Assembly (NCBI GenBank): GCA_900088475.1
Contig: FLMG01001680.1
Coordinates: 1 to 41,417, forward strand
Length of the DNA stretch: 41,417 nucleotides
Source of the DNA: Hyphochytrium catenoides
Taxonomy: Eukaryota > Sar > Hyphochytriomycetes > Hyphochytriales > Hyphochytriaceae
Direction: 5' to 3'
The translations under genes were made by a program, and so were the position numbers. Numbering within the stretch: position 1 is the first letter of the stretch; every line of letters starts with the position of its first letter. Below the pieces are notes generated by a model, which worked only from the letters and a program-made list of their open reading frames with translations, had not been told where the DNA came from and made no database searches. Shown piece after piece: positions 10,837 through 21,645 of the stretch.

Positions 10837-13092
10837 TCCTCAAATTCAAGTCAGCCGAGGTCTCTTTAACCTAGCAAGTTGAAGAGTCTAAGAAGCTTCT
10901 CTGTAGATCACAATTTCTCTCGGCCACGCCAAGCAGAGACGTCCTGCGAGTGTTTGTGGACAATTCACTGCATGTCAAGCAGAAAGAGGGAAAGATAGAA
11001 GGACCAAGGACTTGATTTGCAAGGCTCGTGTTTGTCAACTGGGCAAAGTGTGCCGCCGTTTAGCGAGAGGGAGCGGGAACCCGATTGAACTCTGCAAGGT
11101 AGGCAGTTCGGTGTGGACGTTGACTTATTGAGGATCTCAGATAGTGCTGAGAATTGTTCAGAGCCGCAAGCAGGAAACGATTGCGAGACAGAGGAGCTGA
11201 CACATATACCAAGCGGAACTAACAAAGAGGTGAGAAGCAAAGGAGGGAAGGGAACGCCACGTGCGAGACAGAGCGAGCGAGAGCGAGGCCCTTCCTTAAC
11301 CTTCCTATCAAGGACTAACCCGCCACTTCTGTCGGGCTCACAGGAGTGCAATGCGAGAGAAGGGGGAAGCGAGGGGGGCCGGCGATCACAATCGCCCGCA
11401 TCTGAGAGTATTACTACTTCCATTGCACTCCTAGTACATCGCTAGACAGGCAGCGGAAAGTGGTGAGCTATTACTATCTTGCAGGTTCTTGGATGGCGGC
11501 TGGGAGTGTTTGGGTCTGCCTCACTCTCACTTTTCTTTGCCCTTCTCTTTCCTGTCACAAAGTGCTTGCTGGTCTAACCCTCTCTATTCAGCGCTCTTTC
11601 TCTGTCATTATCGCGGCCCTAATTACGGCAGGAGGTTATCTCACCACTGTTCTGGCTAGCGCTCTGTCTCGTGCTTTGTCTTGTTGCTCTTCCTCCTGTT
11701 CTTCTGTCCTTCTTCTTGCTTCCATCTTGAGCTTCCGAAAAAAGCTTGCAGCCTGGGCCTTTCCCTCCTTCCCTTTCCCACCTCTTCCTCTCAACCCGTG
11801 CCCGTTTCCTTTACTCAGTCGTTCGCTCCTGTTCCGTGTTCTTTGCCTCGGTTGAGTCTTTTTATACTTCTCTCCTGCTGCTGTTGGGGTCATAGGCCTC
11901 ACCACCACAAGTACAGTGTGTTGTAATAAGGGGAACTGGGTGGGATCAAGGATGGGTAAATGGATGTTTAGGACATGAGCAGAAGACCAGCACTTCTCAC
12001 TTCTCATTATCAAACAGGTTTATTCTTCAGAACCCGAGAAGAGGTGCCTGTTCCTTTTGGCTGCTTGTTGTTTGGCAAAGAGCGAGCTATGATGATTCCT
12101 TCACACTTTGTACCTGTACTTGTAAGATAGGGACTTGCACCTCGTACAGTAGCAAACGCGCCTTTCTCACACTTCTTCCCACTGTCCGCATGATTCGAGA
12201 AAGGGCCTTTCCCTTCATTCCTAGGAACTACTACCCGTAGCGGAATAACTCACATCCTAGTGGCGGGATCTAATGGTGGTATATATCGCTACGCCGACCG
12301 GTAAATACCGCTTAGGCTTGTGCCTTCTGGATAGTTCATACCGTAATTGAACCACAGTTACCTGGTAGAAATCAAACATGTGAGAGAGGCAGGAGGTACC
12401 TTGCCACCTGCTTCATTCTAAAAAGACAGAGCAACATTTTCCTCAGGCACAAAGGAGAAGTACAAAAAGTGGCCCTGACCCTACTGCAGAGTATACTATG
12501 GGGCAGTAGATATAAGGGGCATTGGGGGTGACTCTTACGAGGAGGCTAGACGAAGGGAGAAAGTGAAGCAGACCAGAAAGTAGCCCCAGAAGTGCTACAT
12601 GAATCAATAATAGGTTATCACAGGCATAAAGGGATGATTACTGCAGAGCGTTGAGCATTGGGAGTTACTTTGTGATGACAGGTCCTCAGCTTCTTATTAT
12701 TACTTTGACGTTTCGACGTCTGTTTGTGCCCCGATGGAGTTGACCGGTAGTCACAGGAGCGCTGGGCCTGCTGCACAGTTCCTCTCGATGGATCTTCACT
12801 TTTCAAGGGTTATACTCTTCTCCTGCCGTCCTCACCATAGCTTATGGCGTCATTTCTGAAGGCGTAAGGTGAATCCCGCGTGGTGGACTACCAGACAGCT
12901 TATAAGAGATAAAGATCCTTGTTGGGGGTACGGAGGAACGCGTGTGGGTGCTCTTCTACTGCTCAGTAAAGACTGACTCTAGAGAGCCTCGGACCTTCTC
13001 GTAAGAATGAGAGCAAGTGTTATTGTTCCTACAGCGGTAGATAAAAAACGTTAGGGCTTCCTTGTGAACATCCTAAAGCGGGGAGCACCAAG
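10837..13092. other. 2.25-kb intergenic region between divergent genes
   Basis: This separates the bZIP gene (minus) from the membrane-protein gene (plus) and is the longest stretch without a supported gene. Overlapping open frames at 10965-12013 occur in both strands, are rich in Ser/Leu/Arg and look like by-products of CT/GA bias. No tRNA, repeat array or transposon end was found. It may hold the control region and 5' UTR of the bZIP gene. Confidence 0.55.
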
Positions 13093-14318
13093 ATGGCATC
13101 AACACAAGGAAAAAGTTCAGACGAAGAGAGCAGTGATGCGGAGGAGACAAAGAATGTGAAGGGCCATACTCAAGAAAGGAACCCAGTCACCAACAAAGGC
13201 GCTGAAGAAGAATCCCCACCGCTACCTTTCAACATCAATGGCTTTGTTAAAAACAAACACATCCTCAGTGGAAGGGGCGGTTCTTCTGAGAGGCAACATG
13301 TTGCATCAGGTGGGATATCTGAGCTTATACTCCCTCTCATCGTCTACTACCGTCCTCTCCTCTGCTTTCTCTACTTCCTTTCTTCTGGCTGGTGCTTTTA
13401 TTACAACTCAATCTATTGTGGCTGTGGATTTTAATCTGTTGGGATGCAGGTTTAGTCTCGACTGCGGAGGGACTCACCCTAGCTTCTGGGGCGCTTATAC
13501 TGTTAATCACAGAGGTCAGTAGCAAGTGCAGGTTGCGATAAAACACCTAAGATGCATGTGACTACAGTGTCGCAACTAATAACACTTCATCTCACACAGT
13601 TTCTTCTGCATAACTTCCGTGTTGCTAGTTGGTATGTCTGTTTGGAAACATGTGCTTCAACTGGGCGGATCCCTCCGTGCCAACCTTCGGCAATAGTGCC
13701 TTTTTCCCCTTGTCAGGTCAGCCTCGTTCCGTCATCAGTTCTCCATCATGGTCATGAAGCGCTTGACTCAACATCATCTTTCCATCAGTAATGACCCTGG
13801 TAGTCGTTTTGCCTGTATCATACTTGACCCTGAAAATGTGGGACGTCAAAAGCATGCTACTAGGACTCCTGGTGAACGTATGGCCCATTGTGGACTTAGG
13901 TCTCTCGCCTTTATTGAAACCTTACATTCGTTCTCCCTTCACGACAGGCTTCTGTAGGAACTGTCCATCTAGCTGCAGCATCAATATCTTTCCTTAGTCC
14001 ATCGCCTAGGTATGGTAGCGCCCGCCTCAAAGGCAAATAGAATCACCATCTCAGCCAGCTTACCACCCTTACTCACGTTCTCCATCGGTGGACTCCTTGT
14101 TATCTAGCTGGGGATTTTTAGCGATTCAAGACAGAGATAGCTTCAAAAGCGAAGCTGCTTACTCGGAGGCATGCCATGCCAAACGGTCCTACATGGGTAG
14201 TGCTTTTCTAGGCTACTGCCTCCTCCTTTATGCCACCGGTCTTATCCAAGTCTTCTTGCTGGCTTACATTTTGAATGAGAGAAGATCACACCTCGTAGGC
14301 AACCTTAGCACTCGGTAG
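13093..14318 (+). CDS. Unrecognised polytopic membrane protein
   Basis: I do not recognise this gene. Five exons join in phase: 13093-13309, 13450-13531, 13600-13631, 13789-13953 and 14122-14318 (TAG), giving 230 aa. The first 72 residues are hydrophilic and acidic (SSDEESSDAEE) and probably face the cytosol. They are followed by about four hydrophobic segments: one ending LASGALILLITE, one containing FFCITSVLL then VVMTLVVVLPVSYL, one with MLLGLLVNVWPIVDLG, and one with GYCLLLYATGLIQVFLLAYIL. The model is by hand. The exon 2 donor (GCAG|GTTGCG) and the 32-base exon 3 are its weakest parts, although only this combination keeps all hydrophobic segments in one frame. The true ATG with its acidic leader looks sound. 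It is divergent from the bZIP gene. Confidence 0.55.
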
Positions 14319-14580
14319 ATATAGATTTACATATATATATATGTCTTGTAACAAAATCCACAACGCCGGCTGGCTAATGTCTGTCCTCGCTGTGGTCTGG
14401 CTGCCTCGTCCTCACGCATAACGGTTTTCCTGAATCTGATGAGATTCGTGATCGTCATCATCGTTAAGTTATGTTGATGATCCGCTGCTGTGTACTTGTT
14501 CTACGGCATTCGTCACTCACCGCGACCTTGTCTTGGTGAAAAGAAATATCCGATATCCTCGTTCATCTCGAGCGGAGCCT

Positions 14581-14882
14581 AGTGAAGCAGGCGTTTAAAG
14601 AATATCGACCAGCTCTAATGGCCCTCTGTCATGAAGCAGAGTTTATCCCTGAGGCCCTAAGAGATGGTGTCAAATGGACGATCTGTTTACTAGTGCAGGT
14701 AAACTCCACAGTCAGGATCTAGTGAGCATCGTGCTTGCTCACAATTTGCAATGGACAGAGCCGGGATTAATAGTACCATGGAAGCGTATGATACTGTCCC
14801 CAAGAGGACTGTGTAGCGAAGGCCTGGGCCAGAGAGAAGAAGAGTGAAAGAGAATGTGATGGCGAAGCTGCTGGATGCCCAT
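14581..14882 (+). pseudogene. Inverted partial copy of the gene at 15107-16373
   Basis: These 302 bases match the reverse complement of 15130-15429 at about 88-90 percent by eye. They correspond to the last exons of the neighbouring unidentified gene: VKQAF...EY, the shared intron with its GTAAA donor, and the ...STMEAY... region. This copy keeps the frame across the site where the other copy has lost a base (14615-14618). It has itself lost an A near 14656-14661 and has an in-frame TAG near 14812. It has no start or upstream exons and is a decayed fragment. Confidence 0.75.
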
Positions 14883-15106
14883 AAGTTCTTGATTGGGTTG
14901 AAGCCAACATCCAGGCTGGTCAGTGATCAAATTTTGCACTCGGAAAACTGACAGGGAAGAGGAATAAAAAAAGAGATGACGATCAAAAGATTGAAAAAAT
15001 AAAGGCAGTTGCGAGATGGGAAGGGACAGACGAAAAGGTAGAAAGACTGGACGAGAGATCAAGAGGTGGATAGAGGGATTCGAAGAGAAGGACAAGAGGG
15101 AAAAGG
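14883..15106. other. Spacer between the inverted gene copies
   Basis: About 220 bases separate the two inverted copies. The stretch is A/G-rich on the plus strand with runs of A. I see no gene, terminal repeat or target-site duplication in it. Confidence 0.5.
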
Positions 15107-15129
15107 TTATTTGACGGAAAAAAGTGATA

Positions 15130-15429
15130 CATGAGCATCCAGCAGCTTCGCCATCACATTCTCGTTCACTTTCTTCTCTTTGGCCCAGGCCTTCCCTGCA
15201 CAGTCCAGTTGGGGGACAGTCTCATACGCCTCCATGGTACTATTAATCCCGGCTCTGTCCGTCGCAAATTATCAGGAAGCAGGCTCACTAGATCCTGACT
15301 GCGGACTTTACCTGCACTAGCAAACAGATCGTCCATTTGATACCATCTCTTTAGGGCCTCACGGATAATTTCTGCTTCTTGACAGAGGACCATAGAGCTG
15401 GTCCATATTCTCTAAACGCCTGCTTCACT
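15130..15429 (-). repeat. Inverted repeat arm matching 14581-14882
   Basis: This is the 300-base arm of a head-to-head inverted duplication, about 88-90 percent identical to 14581-14882 by eye, with a spacer of about 250 bases. Both arms cover the 3' part of the same unidentified gene, including its intron, so the duplication was made from DNA and not from a spliced transcript. Confidence 0.85.
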
Positions 15430-15565
15430 GTGGTCAGCCGGACGTAGACCCAACCCTCGGGAAGGCTAGAGTAGTAGTCGTCGTCCTTATCTAAGTCCTC
15501 TACAGTTGAGGAAAGAAGAATAATTGAGCAAACCCTGCAGATGGGATGCTATCAATCATTTCAAT

Positions 15566-15658
15566 CCACTTTCGTAACGCGTGACCTGTCGGCCTTTGAG
15601 GCTAACCTTCGCAAAGATACCTCAACACCGGCCGATAGTTCAGGCGTTACGAAAGTGG
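15566..15658. repeat. Imperfect inverted repeat (hairpin) inside an intron
   Basis: The left arm at 15566-15601 begins ccactttcgtaacgc. The right arm at 15620-15658 ends gcgttacgaaagtgg. The outer 15 bases pair perfectly, the inner 20 or so imperfectly, around a loop of about 18 bases. It lies in the intron 15500-15785 of the broken gene and resembles a very short foldback or MITE remnant. No target-site duplication is evident. Confidence 0.8.
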
Positions 15659-16373
15659 TAGCACCCATTCTATGCGTGGCTGGCCAAGGAAATACGTCTC
15701 CTACACCTAAAAGAGATGGCCCAATGCGAAAGTTTAGGCCCATTTTACTCAGAGGGATCCACACGCTAGTGGCTATTAAACTTACCATGACTTTGAACAA
15801 CCACAACTTCTCCTTTAGGGCTTTGGCTTTCAGTAGCAATTCGCTTTCCTTGGCCATCGCAAAGAAGTCGGAGGTGTGGAGAAATATGTTCCCATGATCC
15901 CAGATGGTACTTGCTTAGGACACTATCCAGCTGAATCCAGGCAAGCTCGTGTCCACATGTGATATGGTCGTTTGTCTTAGTAAGTTGGCCACCGATTTTA
16001 GGGTATCAGCGAGCTACTCTGTTGTGATAGTTTCCTTTTTTACCTGGAGCGCGAGCAACATCCTGAAGAATACCCAAATAACGTTTTTCCCGGAGGGCTT
16101 GTTTGGACCGACAGCGCTAGTCGTCTTCGCCTGCCCCAGGGAATCTCGACATATCAAGGTGGAGCGTTTAGTTTGTACAAGCTAACGCGCTTGCCTTTCA
16201 TCGCAACCAAGGGCGGCCTCTGGCGCTGAGACTCGTGATTATTATTGTCATCTCGAGGCTGAGTTGTCGCTTCTTCCACCCGTGGTTCTTCAGTCGTCAC
16301 ACTGCTCCTGGTGCTCCACTACGACACCTGGCCGGTCGATCTCGTCTTCAAGGGCAGGCGCTCGCTCGTCCAT

Positions 16374-17503
16374 CTTGAGAGGCGTCCGTATAGAACGTCC
16401 TCATCAGACCTCGTCAGACACATCGCCGCCCCATCACTGGATGATGAGACGCTTCAGAGTCGTGCTGGTGAAAGATATCTCCAGATCCAACCTCCCTCTT
16501 CCTAGCCAAGACCGAGACTGTATTCGGTTAAAATCTAAGCTCGACTAGAGACAGTTACCAAACCACAGATCAGGTTTACCTCTTCCGTGATAATCAGTAT
16601 GTGCGAGGATCTTATGTTGTCCGTTATGAGAAGTGAACTACTTCTCTCTCATGCTCTACGCCGCCCCGATCATTCGCCTCTTCAACCGTCATTTTGCTGA
16701 CAAGCATTCCACAATCACAGCAATCCTTGGTACAAGGGAACGCCCACCCACCGTAACTCGTCTAAAGATAGGCAGGTAGTGAAGAGATGTGGAAGCACTA
16801 TATATAAGGCCTCGGTTATTTCACTCTGTCTTCCGTTGCAAACTCTCCTTTTGCTCCTTTCCGTTCCAAAGCCTCCTGCTGTTTCTCAAGCCCCTTTTCG
16901 TGCCACATGTTTGCCCCATCACTCTGTATTGTGAGAAACAGGCTTGGGTGAGGCGACCAGGAACATTAACTATGGGCTTCCCCATCGTCACGACTCCTCA
17001 CCTAACATTGTGGGGGTAAAACGTCTTCCTCGAACTAGCCTCACGAAAACTCTATCTCTCCAACATTCTTACCTCTTTCTTACTCTTTCTCTCAATGCAC
17101 CAGCTGCTATTGCCGCTTTTGTCACATCTCACACTCTCTGTCTCGAACTCTGCATATATATTTTGAGTTGTAGTACAGATTTGTCTGACGTTTTTGCCCA
17201 AGCTTTCCGCCCTATCTTTCTTCTACTTTTCCTTCACCTTCTGTGGCGTTTTCTCTTGAATGTCAGTCACCTTATAGAAAACCTTAGCGATTGCCCTTCT
17301 GTGTGCAGTCAGATCCATCGCGCCGTCACTTGCGCGCGGCTGCTTGACAGAGCTCACAATCGAAACGGAACCGGCAGTGACCAGAGGGCAAAGCAGCTAA
17401 CAGCGCTGATTTGCACCAGACATCAGGGAGCACTTGCAGGTCCTCACTTCTCGAATAGCAAGACAATCAACAGACTCAACAGACTTTTTTCAAGACCACC
17501 ACG
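16374..17503. other. Intergenic region and URC1-like 5' flank
   Basis: About 1.1 kb between the broken gene (minus) and the URC1-like gene (plus), presumably including both 5' flanks. The second half is CT-rich on the plus strand. No gene is supported; the open frames at 16789-17507 have no recognisable domain. Confidence 0.55.
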
Positions 17504-20374
17504 ATGAAGGCAGTAAGCACTCTAGGCAAGCGCAAGAAGTCTGTGGATGGTAAGTACTGTTTACGAGCTATTGATTCCGGATCTGATGAATGAGACGTGC
17601 TAATATGTCCTTGCGCTCTGCAGCGGATCACGTGGCTGACATCCCAAGCCACCACAAGGAGGCCGCAAACTCTTTTACCCATATATCTCTCACAACCCAC
17701 GCTGGAGTACATGGAGATGAGTCCTCACGCATTAGGGTATGTTCTCAAGAACGCAACTAGCTCGTCGTTGAACGTACCGCGTCTCTCAAAGACGCTGACG
17801 CATAGAAGAGCTTCCTAGAGACTGCGGTGTCTCCAAATCTCAGTCGTTCCTCTCCTGTCTTTCTGCCGTTTTTCGGGTTCAAATGTCGTCCCGGCTATAA
17901 CTCATTCTCTCTTTATCTACAGTGGGGACACCCTGAACCAGAGGTGCGCGGCCCCGTCATCGCCACAAACAGGCATGAGATGTACCGCAATGCAATCGGC
18001 GCTCATGGTGGCCCATACTGCATTTATAGAGCACTAGCAGTTGTATCCAAGGCTTTGAACACGGTATGATCAATGTGAAGCTGCTATAGTTGCTCTCACA
18101 CTTTCGGCCATCGACGTTGCCCTCTCCGTATTCAATCATGCAGGGGTCGGGTAACTTGCTTACTTGCTTCTTCCTTCGTTGGTTGCTTGCTATGTTTCAA
18201 CACGATTGCTTCTTAAAACATAGTCCCGAGAGATCTGATCCATGGGGGCCATTGAGTTCTCCGTCGGCTGTAATCTCTTAACTTATCTGACCTTTGTGGC
18301 CTTCTCCATGTTGCCCTGCAGTCCCAATATCCTGACCTATCAAAGACCCTGCCGGCCGCCAAGATCGGTCCTCATCCTCAGTGGGGAGAACCCGAAAAGA
18401 TTGTCACTATCGATCCATTTGGCCACGTCGTTACAGAGGCCTTCCCAGAACACTTCGAAAAGGGCTACGATATTCGCCCCACAATCGCAGGTCAGTGCTT
18501 GGGTCGGTCCACTCCGCCTCCTTTGATGGCAAACTTCCGTCGAAACATTAGTTCTTGGAGGTGGAGTCTTGTTGAGGTGCCTGGGGGTGTCTTCATCGTC
18601 TTCCCTCCGCACTTTTCCTTACACCTACCTCCTGTCAGTTACAAAGGCGCACATGGATGTTCCAGAATTGCAAGAATGGATTCGCAAGGGTTACACAGTG
18701 CCCGACGGACAAATTTTGACCAAGACGGGGCAGCTGCATGTTACTAAGGCAGCTATTGAGCCCGTATGGTATCTTCCAGGTAAGGTTGGTCCGGCAGGCA
18801 CGGCTGTCTCCCACCGTTTGTCTGTTAACCTTGGGGTCCTTTAGGTGTCGCCAAGAGGTTCGGTTGCAGTGAGTACGAGCTACGGACAGTGCTTTTTAAA
18901 GAGACAAACGGCATGTATCCAGAGCTCCTCACTAGGACAGACCTTAAGGTCTTCCTTCCCCCCATTGGAGGGTACGTTATATTACTTCACGGCATTTAGC
19001 TGTACATAACCTACTTTAAACAGTCGCTACATTAGCTCTGTGACCTTTTCGTAGCTGCTCAATTAAGCTTTCTTCCCCACAGAATCAGTATTTACATCAT
19101 CGGAGACGTGGAAGCTATCACAGATCCCAACCGCAAGTTGGCTGTCCGTGTCCATGATGAGTGCAACGGCTCCGACGTGTTTGGTTCAGATATCTGCACT
19201 TGCAGGCCGTACTTGGTGCATGCTATCGATGTTTGTGTCAAGACAGCACAGGAAGGAGGGTAAGAATTCATGCCCGCTTGTGCTGCATGCAGACCTTATT
19301 GAACAAAGACGCGCATACATACTGAGTATTCTACCTCTACTTCCTCAACACTGGTTTTCAAGGGGTTCTCGCGTCTCATCTCTAGTACCACATCGCTGAC
19401 AATCTCTTTTCCATTTTACCTGCTGTGCAGTTGTGGCCTTATTGTCTACTTCCGCAAGGAGGGCAGAGCGCTAGGAGAAGTCACCAAGTACCTTGTTTAC
19501 AACTTGAGAAAGCGTCAGGAGGGCGGCGATACGGCGCAGGAATATTTCAACTGCACCCAGCAGATTGCTGGTATCCAGGATGTTAGGTTCCAGGCTCTGA
19601 TGCCTGATGCACTCCATTGGCTTGGTAAGGCATTCGCCAACTGTTGTCCAAGTCTCAGCGCTGCCCCGCAGAGTGTATGTCCCTGTGGGGAATGGGGTCT
19701 GTCAGCCCACCTTTGAGTATCCTTAGCCCTGGCTCTTCTTCTGGAGACATGTCTAACCCTCGACTCTCAACTTCGTAGGGGTGACAAAGATTGACCGCTT
19801 CGTCTCTATGAGTGACATGAAGTACAACGCCATCGTGAATTCGGTAAGACACTGTGTCGTCTTAGTTCCGCTCCCGAACTGCACACCTTAATTCATCCGT
19901 CTCTGCTATCTAGGGAATTGAGATCGTTGAGAGGATCCCAATCCCTCCAGAATTGGTCCCTGATGACGCGCAGGTGGAGATTAGTGCTAAGGTTTTCGCA
20001 GGATATAATGGTACGGACAAGCCCTTTCTTTTCTCGTCGCTTGGTGCTATATTTTGCCTCAATCACGCCACCGTGCCTTATGTTCTACTCCAGGTCTGAC
20101 TTATTCTTGGTCTCCGACGCACTTTCTTATTCAAACCGTTGCTAACAATCTCACCTTATCAGGCGGTGATGTCTATCACGTCGAGAAGGATGATCTGAAG
20201 AAGGTCAAGGGACGCAGCTTTGATGACGCCCAGCCTAACTCTCCCAAGGCTGATGCCTTCAAGGAAGTCGTGGCCAAGAAGACCGCTGGTAGCCCAGCCA
20301 CTAGCCCCAAGAAGGCTGGTAGCCCTAAGAAGGTCACGAGGCCTCCGAGCCCTACAAAGCAAGGAGCCAAGTAA
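17504..20374 (+). CDS. URC1: URC1-like GTP cyclohydrolase II family protein
   Basis: This belongs to the GTP cyclohydrolase II branch typified by yeast URC1, needed for uracil breakdown. Eleven exons join in phase: 17504-17549, 17624-17736, 17923-18063, 18322-18490, 18639-18779, 18845-18971, 19083-19259, 19431-19624, 19779-19843, 19914-20010 and 20163-20374, giving 493 aa. The N-terminal part has HISLTTHAGVHGDE, WGHPEPEVRGPVIAT and RNAIGAHGGPYCIYRALAV. The catalytic part has IYIIGDVEA, RVHDECNGSDVFGSDICTC (the C-x10-C-x-C zinc ligands) and CGLIVYFRKEGRALGEVTKYLVYNLRK with the GTP-site arginines. The last 45 residues form a Ser-Pro-Lys repeat tail that the family's catalytic core does not need. 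The true ATG lies one base after the CACCAC-like context at 17498. The uracil-catabolic role is inferred from the subfamily. Confidence 0.92.
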
Positions 20375-20387
20375 TGTCAAGATCCCC

Positions 20388-20757
20388 TCAGTTCGCTGTT
20401 CTACACTCTGTTGATTGAGCTTCCTCTTTCCCAAGCAAGTATTTAGGCGCAATAGTGACTCGCGGTCTTGCCATAAAAATCTTTGAACTAATATATGGGC
20501 ACATTGTCGGCTTGGAAATTAGCCTTCCCCGAGTGGTAAGCGAAGTACTAGTGATAGTATGAAGACAATAAGGGTCAGTTAGAGAGCATCTATGGGCAAA
20601 CTCTCCCGCTAGCAAAGAAGGCAAAATCCAGTGGACGAGATGGTACGGCTGTAGTTCGAGGACCCGGTCAGAGTTCTCCTCAAACCCAACAATGATAGCT
20701 CTGAGAAAGCTGGTACAGGCTGAGACAGACATCACTATCTCTGGAAGAGCAGCTTGA
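20388..20757 (-). CDS. Possible C-terminal exon of an unresolved minus-strand gene
   Basis: An open frame follows a good acceptor (CCTTCAAG) near 20757 and reads through ALPEIVMSVSACTSFLRAII, then VLELQPYHLVHWILPSLL, to a stop at 20388. It looks like coding helical sequence, but I recognise no family. It could be spliced in phase to a GTGACT donor inside the acidic exon upstream (near 20973), replacing that exon's own ending, or it could start at its own ATG near 20735. It is convergent with the URC1-like gene. Confidence 0.3.
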
Positions 20758-20848
20758 AGGGGAAAAGAAAGAAAGCAAAAGCGTCACGTTCTTACAAGGT
20801 CACTAGAACTGAATAAATATAAAAAGTAGGCGGTTCGAAGAAAGAGAA

Positions 20849-21111
20849 TCAATGTAGGTCTAACTCCAGCTGGAGGAGCTGCTCTTCCAGAACGCGCTCT
20901 TCCTCCTCTTTTATCTTCTTGATAGCATCTTCAGCTAAAGAGTCCTTGTCCTCATCGTCTAAGTCACCTGTTCCTCCTTCTTCAAGATCAGGACCTTCGG
21001 CTGCCTCAGCCAGAAGCTCTGGCCAGTGTTCCGAAGCTCTCAGGACGGAGTGGGCAAAGACTGCCAACGTTCTATCAATATGCTCAATCAGGGAATCACC
21101 ATCTATAGTTT
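20849..21111 (-). CDS. C-terminal exon of an unresolved acidic protein
   Basis: After a TTTTTTGATAG acceptor the frame reads ETIDGDSLIEHIDRTLAVFA, then HSVLRASEHWPELLAEAAE. It continues into a strongly acidic, coiled-coil-like end (DLDDEDKDSLAEDAIKKIKEEE) with a stop at 20849. The upstream exons fall in or beyond the N gap at 21244-21302, so the start and the family cannot be determined. An alternative splice from inside this exon into the 20757 frame is possible. Confidence 0.45.
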
Positions 21112-21243
21112 CTATCAAAAAATAACAAGGCAGTCAACGTACATTACGCATAGCACCCGTAGAGTGAGATAACTTAGAAAGTGGCCAAGCCCCGCGGCTG
21201 TAGCTGCGACCAGAAAGAGACAAATTGTGAGACTAAACTGGAC

Positions 21244-21302
21244 NNNNNNNNNNNNNNNNNNNNNNNNNNNNNNNNNNNNNNNNNNNNNNNNNNNNNNNNN
21301 NN
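21244..21302. other. Assembly gap (59 N)
   Basis: The run of N interrupts the 5' part of the locus that ends at 20849. The true length may differ from 59. Confidence 1.
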
Positions 21303-21645
21303 AAACGGCTACTATGGAGCTTCGCTGGATGCGGACGCTGCCTGACAAACGAAGCGATCCAGGCAATTTGCTAGGGATAAAAGTGAGCGTGAGGGCTTCA
21401 TAGGAACCACTGCATGGGGCTGTGGACTTCCATTCCTCCAAAAGTCGGCTCGAGGTTTGCAAGCAGTAAACTATCAAACGTGCCCTCCCTTCTGGTCATA
21501 TTTCCCGGTTAACACTTCGCTTTTCTCCTTGTCTCTTCTCTCGCGCGCTCTCTTTCCTTCTCGTCTACTTTCCATAGCATGAGTTGGTATGTCTGTGCTC
21601 TGTCTCCTCTCACTCCATATTGTAGATCCTCCATCAATGTGCTCC

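Larger units (their letters stand above)
15107..16373 (-). pseudogene. Unidentified multi-exon gene with frameshifts
   Basis: I cannot name this gene. On the minus strand, five or six exons are visible: 16373-16187, 16130-16044, 15975-15786, then 15499 down to about 15320 and about 15250-15107 (TAA stop). Readable parts include GPNKPSGKNVIWVFFRMLL, HELAWIQLDSVLSKYHLG, DDDYYSSLPEGWVYVRL and a Lys-rich end (AWAKEKKVNENVMAKLLDAH). Two breaks are seen. In exon 1, near 16300, an acidic N-terminus (MDERAPALEDE) must shift by one base to reach the equally acidic continuation (VTTEEPRVEEA). At 15392-15395 one base is missing compared with the inverted copy. Elsewhere phases agree, so the gene decayed recently, or the assembly has two indels. 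One intron (15500-15785) carries an inverted repeat. Confidence 0.6.

Noticed and set aside
11460-12013. Hydrophobic open frames on both strands
   Set aside because: They shadow each other across CT-rich DNA and show no splice partners or domain.
14581-16373. A transposon with terminal inverted repeats
   Set aside because: The inverted arms are pieces of a host-like gene with an intron, with no transposase motif and no target-site duplication visible.
17875-17900. tRNA B-box-like string (gggttcaaatgtcgtccc)
   Set aside because: No matching A box or cloverleaf around it, and it lies in an URC1-like intron.
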